NCBI RefSeq assembly: GCF_041956535.1
Contig: NW_027192230.1
Location: forward strand, 1-35,866
Length of the DNA stretch: 35,866 bases
Direction of reading: 5' to 3'
Origin: Calcarisporiella thermophila CBS 279.70
Lineage: Eukaryota; Calcarisporiellomycota
Positions 11,377 to 19,385 of this stretch are shown here, one piece after another. A program made the translations under genes and the position numbers. Each line of letters starts with the position of its first letter. The stretch's first letter is position 1. A model generated the notes under the pieces. The model searched no databases. It was not told the origin of the DNA and saw only the letters and a list, made by a program, of their open reading frames with translations.

Positions 11377-12716
11377 GCTGCAGCATAGCTCCGCGCACGG
11401 CGTCTCTCGACTGGGAGACCGCCGTTGTCGTCTTCGCTTATTATGCCATCTCTAATCAGCTGATTTCCTGGACTTTTTGCGAATCTCTTCTACATGTATT
11501 GCACATGCATTTTGTCGCTCTTCACACAATGAAGCTTTTTGATATAGCCTGGACAAATAAAGATTCGGAAGAGTCCCTAACCTCGGCCGGAGCCTGCCTG
11601 TTGGATATGCACCCGCTGCGGCCACATTCTTGGCAGCCCCTGTGCGGGATCTCTTAAGCATCTCTGGAGCATTTGCCCGCTCTTCCTGCATAGCCCCTCC
11701 ACCTCCGCAGACTTCCCCGCCCTTCCACCGCAGGCGGCCAATCAGCGCGTTTGCCGCTACCTCCCGATCCTCTCCTTGCCAGTTACTTCTAAATTAATTG
11801 GAAACTCCGAACTCCCATACTCAACCTCGCCACCACTTTTCTCGCCTCATTCGTGGATCGCATTCATCGTGCTCTGCTCCCGCTAACAGTGCCGCCATCA
11901 TTCCTTTCTTTGATCATGCGATTTCCCGGGTACGCTTGGCCCAAGCAATGGGATCAATGCCTATAACACAGCCGTGGCAAGCTGTATTTTGCAGAGTATT
12001 TAATGCATGGAGGCTGAATTAATGTCCAACCATTGAAACCACCGATGAATGGCTCCATCCTATGTTTCCTTCGCTCTATATCTGCCAATACTTTTTTTTC
12101 TACTGAGAGAATCGGTGCTTGGTTTGGCCTGTATACCGTATGTAATGGATAACCCTTCGTGGTTGTGGCGAACTTCTGAAACCCATTCTTCAATTGATCG
12201 ATCTGCGCGCCATTATTGATATATTCTCGTAAGCAAAGTGCAATTCTCTAATGAGGAAACATTCTCAGGCTTTGCTTAAGTAGCTCCACTGCATATACTC
12301 ATATAAATATATTGATGGCTCCGTAATTCTCCAGGAATACTTGAACCATGATCTAATTAGCGCATAACGTCCACTTGGCGTATAATTGGTTCGACATTAC
12401 TTTTTGCAATCTTTTTTGGCTTAGTACGGGCTGGAAACAAGTATCTCTTTCAAATGCTTCGGTACGGCCTGCGGAGAGTGTGTTTTCGATGTAACTGGAT
12501 AGGTTGTGGCATAGGTATGGATCACTATTAGCATTGGAGCACGCACTTATCGTTGGTCCATTTTATTTATTTCGCAGATCGTAAGTTTTGGGAGTCTCGA
12601 CACCTCCGGCCATTTGGCGATTGCTTCGTGTAAGTTCGTTGGCTTGTGGAGTGCTATAATAACACTCTGATTCCAGTTGGCTATTTGTGTGTCTGTTTTC
12701 AGACCCTTGTAATGCT
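11377..12716. other. GC-rich 3' flank, then intergenic stretch
   Basis: 11377-11950 stays GC-rich. It includes a possible polyadenylation signal AATAAA (11556-11561) and a promoter-like block with GGCCAATCAGCGCG (about 11737-11750). A short open frame at about 11803-11965 follows that block, but I recognise nothing in it. From about 11970 the sequence returns to ordinary AT-rich intergenic DNA. Confidence 0.35.
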
Positions 12717-12778
12717 ATCAATTAGACGATCGCTTTATTTGCCCGACAGTAAGGAACTGCGGAAAAATGTATTTATAC
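12717..12778 (+). promoter_or_regulatory. Promoter block of lectin-like copy 1
   Basis: ATCAATTAGACGATC (12717-12731) matches the block upstream of copy 3 at 13 of 15 positions. It is followed by TATTTATAC (12770-12778), 50-58 bp before the ATG. Confidence 0.5.
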
Positions 12779-12827
12779 TCGATTTTCAACTCGTGGATTT
12801 TTTTGCAACCTATTTTCACATGCTGCT

Positions 12828-13838
12828 ATGATTTGCCTAGTCATACCGACTTTACTGTTGATTGCGCTCCTCTTTGATGCCGCAAATGCTAGTGGCTATA
12901 TGGTGCAGAGTGCGATGGGAAACAGAGAAATGCTCTATCTTAATTGGGATGGCGATTTCGACGTGGTGGCCCCTGCTTCGGAGAGCGGCCTGCAGCACTG
13001 GTGGCGCCCTTACTCTAACCTGAGCAACCCGAATGCAGTGTCCTGGAGGGGCCCAAAGTATTTTGGGAAAAGCGATGGCAAATTCTTGGGGACAGTTTCT
13101 TTACTCGATATCGGATACGGACAACTCTTTTTGGTTGGCCGTGTGGGTTCTGAGCTGATACAATACTCATTCAGTGGCGGTCAATGGTACAAGCGAGCAA
13201 GAGTTATCTCTGGTGCTTCAGGGTCACCAGCCATGGTTAAAGGTAGGCTTGACCGCCCCCTCAAGCTTGTGGTTCCTCTCAGTACGGGTGGAATAGGCCA
13301 TTACAACCCCAAGTATTCGGAGGAGAAAAACTGGGATGGCCCTCTCGAGTTCGGCAAAAACCTTGGCAATATCGATGCAGTCACCCTCACCCTGATCAAC
13401 AATGGCACTCCGGGAGAACTGAAGGTGATCGCTCGTGTCGGGAACACACTCCACCAATTTTACTACGAAAAATCTCGTTGGTACTACGACGGATTAATTG
13501 CAACAGGGGTGCGGGGTCAACCATCTCTTATCCAGAGTAGTTTTGGGGGAGAAGTCAATTTGTTCGGCCCTCCTTCTATCCAAGGGAATTTTGAACTTAT
13601 TTCCCCTCTTCAAGATGGCGGACTTGGCCACTGGTATCGCGATAATAATTCTCCCTCCAGGCCTTGGCGAGGACCGAAGGTATTTGGCGACTCCCTAGTT
13701 TTCGATGATGTGGCTCTGGTTCAAAACTCCCAAAATCAAAATTTCCTCAATGTAGTTGCACGTTCCAAGGGCACTACCAAGGCTTATTATCGCAATGAGG
13801 CAGGTGTTTGGAACCCCATGCCTGCTCCTGCTCTCTAA
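12828..13838 (+). CDS. Secreted beta-propeller lectin-like protein, copy 1
   Basis: Intronless gene for 336 residues. A signal peptide (1 to about 21, ending in ANA before SGYMVQS) is followed by six recognisable repeats of 45-50 residues. Odd repeats read VV.P….GGL.HWYR….W.GP..FG (for example SGLQHWWR, WRGPKYFG, GGLGHWYR). Even repeats read L.VIARVG..L..F (for example ELKVIARVGNTLHQF). This pattern resembles the bacterial PLL-type fucose/O-methyl-sugar-binding propellers; the repeat count also suits a six-bladed fold. Relative to copy 2, about a dozen extra residues lie before NFELISPL. It heads a tandem array of four genes in the same orientation. Extracellular sugar binding is inferred from the repeats, not demonstrated. 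Confidence 0.75.
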   Translation: MICLVIPTLLLIALLFDAANASGYMVQSAMGNREMLYLNWDGDFDVVAPASESGLQHWWRPYSNLSNPNAVSWRGPKYFGKSDGKFLGTVSLLDIGYGQLFLVGRVGSELIQYSFSGGQWYKRARVISGASGSPAMVKGRLDRPLKLVVPLSTGGIGHYNPKYSEEKNWDGPLEFGKNLGNIDAVTLTLINNGTPGELKVIARVGNTLHQFYYEKSRWYYDGLIATGVRGQPSLIQSSFGGEVNLFGPPSIQGNFELISPLQDGGLGHWYRDNNSPSRPWRGPKVFGDSLVFDDVALVQNSQNQNFLNVVARSKGTTKAYYRNEAGVWNPMPAPAL

Positions 13839-14445
13839 TGATATCCAAACCATCCAAAGTCGCTTACCTACTGCACCGGAGAACCCAATCTAAATTTTCT
13901 CTTTAAACTTTGATCTCAAAAATCATGCCTCTATCCAGTGTGATCATCTTTTCTAGGTACGCTAGGTACAGGAAATATTTAAATGTACCCATTGTCAATA
14001 TACAGTATGTTTGCTCAGATATGACGTTATCAGCCGTAGTTTGGCTAATTAAAGATTCCCGGATTCTGTACCAAAAGCATCACCAGCTCATTCATATCGA
14101 TATGAACTGGACTAATTGATAGGGGTATACAAGGATGCCGTGCGCGACTCTGTCGAACTGATGGCAGTCGTACGACAATTCATCTACCAGTGCACAATCA
14201 GTTTTGGAATTCCAACCTGAGTTTATATGCTCTCTAATGAAGCATTCATGGTGTTTTATTACCTAGAGTGCATCAATTTCAAAAAACACAAAATTTGACG
14301 CAGAATCAATAGGATTGAATTGTAGGTTTGTATTGTCTTCGAAATCGGAGCTCATAATATGAACTATTGTATATTATACAATCTTGAACCATGTTCCATA
14401 GGCACTCGAACCCTTGTCATATCAGAATTTTGGAGATCGCTCCGA
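13839..14445. other. Intergenic spacer between copies 1 and 2
   Basis: AT-rich sequence with no convincing gene; short open frames here lack family motifs. Confidence 0.45.
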
Positions 14446-14487
14446 ATTAGCCGATGGCAAATAAAGGTTAATTTTCACCTATAAATT
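14446..14487 (+). promoter_or_regulatory. Promoter block of lectin-like copy 2
   Basis: ATTAGCCGATGGCAAATA (14446-14463) is 17/18 identical to the block at 16876-16893 before copy 3. TATAAATT starts at 14480, exactly 57 bp before the ATG at 14537, the same spacing as in copy 3. Confidence 0.55.
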
Positions 14488-14536
14488 CCTCTTTCCGCTA
14501 TGGAATAGCTTGTGGCCTATTCTCGTAGACATCGTC

Positions 14537-15511
14537 ATGACTTACCCAATACTATCGATTTTAATTTTGATTGCGTCCCTTTTTACGGGAGCAAATTCCA
14601 GTGGCTACATGGTGCAGAGTAAGATGGTGAGCCGAGAAATCAGCTCCAGTAATATGCGGGGGGATCTTGATGTCGTCGCCCCCGCAACTGGGAGCGGCTT
14701 GCAGCACTGGTGGCGTCGTTCCGGCTCACCTCTCCAGCCTATCTCCTGGAACGGCCCGAACTACTTTGGGGAAAGCGTGGGCAAGTTTTCTGGGTCGGCC
14801 GCGCTCATTGAAAGCAAATATAATAATTTGGAGGTGGTTGCCCGTGTGGACAACCAATTGATGCATTTCTGGCGTGAACATGGTGAATGGCTCAAGGGTC
14901 CCAAGTTCGCCTCTGGGGCCTCTGGATCACCTGCCATGGTTCCAAACAAACCCGGGCGCGATTTTGAACTTGTCGTTCCTCTAAGCAGTGGAGGGATTGG
15001 CCATTATTATCGCAACGACCTGGCGGGCAACAAGTGGTTTGGCCCCGTCGTGTTCGGAAAAGACTTTGACTATGTCAATGCAGTCACGCTTATCAAGGTT
15101 AACGATAATACTCCGGGAGAACTTGAGGTTATCGCTCGGGTTGGGGACACTCTACATCATTTTTGGTACGAAGATGGTGGTTGGCACTATGACAAGCAGA
15201 TTGCAACTGGCGTACGGGGTCAGCCATCTCTCATCCAGAGTTCTATTGGAAGAGAAGGCAATTTTGAACTAGTTTCACCCCTTCAAGAAGGCGGGCTTGC
15301 CCACTGGTATCGTGATAATAAGGTCCCTTCCAAGCCCTGGCGAGGCCCCAATAAATTTGGTGACATGAGGCTGTATGACGACGTATCTCTGATCCAGCGC
15401 GCCGAGAATCCTAAGATCTTCAATGTGATTGCACGCTCCAAGGGAATCACCAAGGCTTTCTCTCGAAATGAGGAGCGCATCTGGGAACCTGAAACTGCTC
15501 CAAATCTTTAG
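14537..15511 (+). CDS. Secreted beta-propeller lectin-like protein, copy 2
   Basis: Intronless, 324 residues. I placed the start at 14537 (MTYPILS…) because it gives a leader of the same length as the other copies, with GYM at residues 23-25 in all four, and sits 57 bp after the TATA box. Six repeats are clear. Odd ones are DLDVVAPATGSGLQHWWR, FELVVPLSSGGIGHYYR and NFELVSPLQEGGLAHWYR, with WNGPNYFG and WRGPNKFG closings. Even ones are NLEVVARVDNQLMHFWR, ELEVIARVGDTLHHFWY and FNVIARSKGITKAFSR. The linker SGASGSPAM and its counterpart TGVRGQPSLIQSS recur. This is the cleanest copy for judging the repeat. Function is inferred as for copy 1. Confidence 0.77.
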   Translation: MTYPILSILILIASLFTGANSSGYMVQSKMVSREISSSNMRGDLDVVAPATGSGLQHWWRRSGSPLQPISWNGPNYFGESVGKFSGSAALIESKYNNLEVVARVDNQLMHFWREHGEWLKGPKFASGASGSPAMVPNKPGRDFELVVPLSSGGIGHYYRNDLAGNKWFGPVVFGKDFDYVNAVTLIKVNDNTPGELEVIARVGDTLHHFWYEDGGWHYDKQIATGVRGQPSLIQSSIGREGNFELVSPLQEGGLAHWYRDNKVPSKPWRGPNKFGDMRLYDDVSLIQRAENPKIFNVIARSKGITKAFSRNEERIWEPETAPNL

Positions 15512-16855
15512 CAATACCAGACCTGTTTGCACTTTGTCTGGCCATGTAATATAACTTATTGGTATTCTCGATGACTTGCCCATCAAACTAACAACGTCCT
15601 AAAACCAATAAATCCATAGGTAGATAGATACGCCTCAAAAAATCAGCCTCGTGTTTATCTTTATGCTTAGTTGAATCATGCATGCATTTAACGAGCACAA
15701 AATCAACCATTCATTAGTGACGACCGCTTCAGTGATTCCTAAGTAAAATTATTACAATGAATCCTCCTCCGAGAATGAAATTTTGCTCTTTTTATTCTTT
15801 TGTTTTATCAGTAAGATATAGCTAATTAAAGTAAGGTTAACTGATCGAGAGTATAAATTAAAGCTCAGCCAATGAGTTCTAAACCAAAAATAATTGGAAA
15901 CAGAGAGAAAATGACCCATACTAAGATTTATTGAAGGATAACTTAGTCGCCAGAAAATGTAGGCTAATTAGTGTAATTAAAAGTAAAAGATTGATCATTG
16001 CAAACCCCACCCTCATCAATAAATAAACGTAGCTCTCCAGGGTTAATTTTTATCTCTTTGTAAAGGGAAATAAATTATTAACTCAGGTTGCACTTCTTTA
16101 CCATCAGACTTGAATCATCACATTAAACTTAGAATTCCTCCTAATTCTGTTGTCGATGCTTCAAAGGCGAGATGTTTTGCTGCAACAATACCATCGAATT
16201 GACTGAAATTGTGAAGGCATATCTCGGCGCCTGTACTAAGATACGGCTCCTTTCAATGATTGTGAAACAAGCCACAAATTAAAGGAATATTGAGAGTTGG
16301 ATATGGACTCCGAATTCGGCAAAACCTCCAAGAATAGCAAGGCTCAAAAAAATATCTTTTGATGAATGGCTCTCTACCTATGTTATGCCTTCATATAGAA
16401 GTTTAAGATCTTTTAATAACTTAGGCTCTTGCATTTAAATATAAACATTCGAATTGAGCATATCTGGCGGGATCTGTTAATATACTCAATTGAGTGAATA
16501 TATGAAAGATTATCATATATGGTAAGGATTTTTTTTTTCTAATAATAAAAGGAAATTTCACTAGTATTTTCATGAAATAAAAGCCTAGTTTACATCCTGA
16601 AACTAAACAAAAGCATCAAATAATACCACGGTTATGTCTAAAATAAAGATCCATGTGTATTCAAAGTATGCGGAATTGAAGCAAAATATTCAAATCGCAT
16701 TTCATATATAGCCATTTGAAAATAATATTTTTCATTGTACTAATAGAAGGGTCGGATCGAAATATCTTTCCCGAGAACATAATCGAGATTTAAAATCCAA
16801 ACAAAAGATTGGGCTTGTTTTACAAAACTTACTTGTTTTGGACCCATGTAATTTC
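15512..16855. other. Long intergenic spacer between copies 2 and 3
   Basis: AT-rich sequence with no recognisable coding sequence or RNA gene. A perfect 12-bp palindrome ACTCAATTGAGT (about 16484-16495) is the only structure I noticed. Confidence 0.45.
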
Positions 16856-16915
16856 ATCGATTAGGCGATCTTTACATTAGCCTATGGCAAATACTGGTAA
16901 GAATGCGTATATAAA
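16856..16915 (+). promoter_or_regulatory. Promoter block of lectin-like copy 3
   Basis: Carries both shared motifs: ATCGATTAGGCGATC (16856-16870, like copy 1) and ATTAGCCTATGGCAAATA (16876-16893, like copy 2). TATATAAA follows at 16908-16915, 57 bp before the ATG. Confidence 0.55.
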
Positions 16916-16964
16916 CACGGTCTTCAATTATTAGGTTTATGACTGACTATACTCACGAGCCATT

Positions 16965-17231
16965 ATGACTTACTCTATAATACCATTCCTATTTTTTACC
17001 TTGTACCTTTTCGTTGCCGTAAACTCAAGCGGTTACATGGCTCAGAGCGCCATGGGAAATAGAATGCAGCTCTATCTTAATTGGGGCGGTGATATTGATG
17101 TAGTTGCTCCCGCTCCGGACAGAGGCCTGCAACACTGGTGGCGTGTTTACTCCGACCTGAGAAATACAAGCTGGAATGGTCCAACCTATTTTGGAGAAAG
17201 CGATGGAAAATTCTTGGGGTCGGTTTCTTAG
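16965..17231 (+). pseudogene. Lectin-like copy 3, truncated by a LINE insertion
   Basis: The leader (MTYSIIPFLFF…), the SGYMAQSAMGNR start and the whole first repeat (DIDVVAPAPDRGLQHWWR, SWNGPTYFGESDGKF) are intact, and the promoter is well preserved. The frame stops at 17229-17231 right after GSVS, where LINE-derived sequence begins. The other five repeats are absent downstream: after the LINE ends at about 18035 the DNA leads straight to the promoter of copy 4. The missing portion was therefore deleted rather than just interrupted. A secreted fragment of 88 residues could still be made, but it would not form a propeller alone. Confidence 0.8.
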
Positions 17232-18035
17232 CTTGATCACTATGTGTATGTATGACGCCCCAATCCTGGCCAGAGGTTGCATCCACGGCAAAGGAATGGG
17301 AAAAGGTCTGGACCTCCATTCTAAAACGGCCAACACTCCCAAAACACCGCACACTACGCTTGCAAATCCTCGTAGAGCGTGTAATTACAAACTCGACATT
17401 CCCTGGTCATGACCCGAAATGTACCCGCTGTAACGCTCCGAGGGACACCATCCGCCACACCTTCTTCGAATGTCCCGAACTCACATCAGTGTGGCATTGG
17501 ACGGAAAGGTGTATCAACACCATCTCAGGTCCCCTAAACACTCAGGTGCTGAGCCCCAGGAACCTCGTACTTGGCGACCTACCAGAAGCCCCAAGGACAG
17601 TAAGACACGCGGCTCAAATCGTCTTCGATTCGGTGCTATGGCAAATCCATCGGGACCGAATCGCCTACCATTTCGAATGCATTCGAGCATCACCCGAGAC
17701 AATCATCCTCCGTGCCAAAATGGACATCGAGGAGGCTATTGGAGCTGAACTGAAAAAGACGAGAGATGGAGTTATTCCGAAGGTGGTGCAGTCAGAGAGC
17801 GGTAATAGAAAGTTCGGATAGAGCAAGACTAAAACTGGAGTGACAAAGCAACCCTTCCTCTCTCCCAATCCGTTCTTTCCCTCCTCCCTCTTTACTTCAT
17901 ATCTTTCACCAAATACCCGATCACTATATACATCTAATTTACCCTTTATTCTCCCCTTTCTTATTTCATTTTAATCATTAAACTCTTGTAAGCTACGGAA
18001 ACTAATAAAAGTCTCCGTTGATTGATCAAAAAAAA
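17232..18035 (+). mobile_element. 5'-truncated non-LTR retrotransposon (LINE), ORF2 C-terminus and 3' end
   Basis: The open frame from about 17238 to 17821 encodes the end of a LINE polyprotein, downstream of the reverse transcriptase. It has the basic segment LRLQILVERVITNS, the C-terminal zinc knuckle with spacing C-x2-C-x8-H-x4-C (CTRCNAPRDTIRHTFFEC) and the following SVWHW block, then a helical tail. After the stop at 17819-17821 comes a pyrimidine-rich 3' UTR, an AATAAA-like motif (about 18003-18009) and a terminal run of eight A (18028-18035). The 5' part is missing, as is usual for aborted target-primed insertion. I could not find a target-site duplication. Confidence 0.85.
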
Positions 18036-18270
18036 GGGCTTTTATAACCTACTAGCTCTCTGATCCAAAATTACCGTCCAGGTACTGTGAATCAGTTAGA
18101 GAAAACGAACTGTTTCGCGTATACAATGGGCGGAATCAAATCTTGCACTGGATCGACGCATTCTATGGGGATAGTACAGGAATGAATTTACATAACAACG
18201 TAATGACCAAATACGGTATTAGACCGTGTCAAGTATCATATAAGCTTTGGACCCCTGCAATCCTAATCCA

Positions 18271-18327
18271 ATCGATTGTCAATCGCGGAAGGCAAGATGA
18301 AATGGATGTAGAAAAGCGAATATAAAG
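18271..18327 (+). promoter_or_regulatory. Promoter block of lectin-like copy 4
   Basis: A looser version of the shared motif, with ATCGATTGTCAATC (18271-18284) and GGAAGGCAAGAT, is followed by TATAAAG at 18321-18327, 54 bp before the ATG. Confidence 0.45.
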
Positions 18328-18374
18328 TGACCCCCGTATACAGGATTTCCCACAATGTATCTTTATAGTTTGCG

Positions 18375-19385
18375 ATGGTCTCCTCAATAGCATCTCTGCT
18401 ACTTTTGTTCGCGACCCTTGTTACCACCTCTAATGCTAGTGGTTATATGGTGCAGAGCGCAATGGAAAACAGGCAAATACTGTTTCTTCATTGGGGTGGC
18501 GATATTGATGTAGTTGCACCGGCAACGGACTGTGGACTGCAGCACTGGTGGCATGTAAATAATAGTCCAAACACTGCTGCTTGGAATGGACCTCGATATT
18601 TTGGAAAAAGTGAGGGAAAATTCTCGGGATCTGTTTCTTTAGTTAATTCTGCCGCAGGAATATTGGACATGGTGGGCTGTGTGGGTTCTGAACTGGTCCA
18701 TTTCACATTCGAAGGCGGTCAATGGTCAATAGTCTCAAGGTTTGCCAATGACATCTCCGGATCACCGGCTATGGATGAAGGAATGTTAAATAGCGGCCAC
18801 AGGTACGATCTCGTAGTTCCCCTCAGCACGGGTGGAATAGGCCACTATTATTATGGTCCTTTAGAACATCCCAGATGGACAGGCCCCTCCGAGTTCGGCA
18901 AGTACCTCGGCAATGTCGATGCCGTCACTCTCGCTAAGAAAAATCAAGACAGTCCCCCACATCTCGAGGTTATCGCTCGAGTTGGAAGCATTCTTCACCA
19001 TTTTCAGTACGATAATACCAGTTGGAATTACCGTGGGATAATCGCAGCTGGTGTGCGCGGCCAACTTTCACTTATCCAGAGTTCTTCCGGTAGCGTAGGC
19101 AAACTTGAATTCGTTTCACCTCTTCAAGATGGCGGGTTAGGTTACTGGTATCTTGATGATAGTTCAATATTTAAAATCTGGCATGGGCCAAAGAGATTCG
19201 GCGACCCAATACTATTCGATGATGTATCTCTGATTCAGTTGACCGATACTCACGATGCAAATATGCCGCGATTTCCGGTAGTCAATGTTAATCTTTATAC
19301 GATTGCACGCTCCAAGAGTAGAACCAAAACCTACAGTCGGAGATATAATGGAGCATGGGTCTCCTGGAATGCTCCAGTTCTTTAA
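18375..19385 (+). CDS. Secreted beta-propeller lectin-like protein, copy 4
   Basis: Intronless, 336 residues, with a signal peptide (1 to about 21, SNA before SGYMVQS). The six-repeat plan of copies 1 and 2 is kept: CGLQHWWHVNN with WNGPRYFG, LDMVGCVGSELVHF, YDLVVPLSTGGIGHYYYG with WTGPSEFG, LEVIARVGSILHHF, LEFVSPLQDGGLGYWYLDD with WHGPKRFG, and a terminal YTIARSKSRTKTYSR. It is the most diverged full copy. Several conserved aromatic or basic positions are changed: the Arg after HWW/HWY becomes His or Leu, and ARVG becomes GCVG in repeat 2. The last repeat carries an insertion of about ten residues. Altered sugar preference is possible but is inference. Confidence 0.75.
   Translation: MVSSIASLLLLFATLVTTSNASGYMVQSAMENRQILFLHWGGDIDVVAPATDCGLQHWWHVNNSPNTAAWNGPRYFGKSEGKFSGSVSLVNSAAGILDMVGCVGSELVHFTFEGGQWSIVSRFANDISGSPAMDEGMLNSGHRYDLVVPLSTGGIGHYYYGPLEHPRWTGPSEFGKYLGNVDAVTLAKKNQDSPPHLEVIARVGSILHHFQYDNTSWNYRGIIAAGVRGQLSLIQSSSGSVGKLEFVSPLQDGGLGYWYLDDSSIFKIWHGPKRFGDPILFDDVSLIQLTDTHDANMPRFPVVNVNLYTIARSKSRTKTYSRRYNGAWVSWNAPVL

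Noticed and set aside
13224-13457. Antisense open frames inside the lectin-like genes (also near 14761-14949, 15275-15586 and 18488-18706)
   Set aside because: They are complements of well-supported coding sequence with no independent motifs.
18143-18325. Open frame between the LINE and lectin copy 4 as the missing remainder of copy 3
   Set aside because: A stretch resembling LFRV…ILHW recalls an even repeat, but neighbouring repeats and W.GP..FG are absent and the similarity is too weak.
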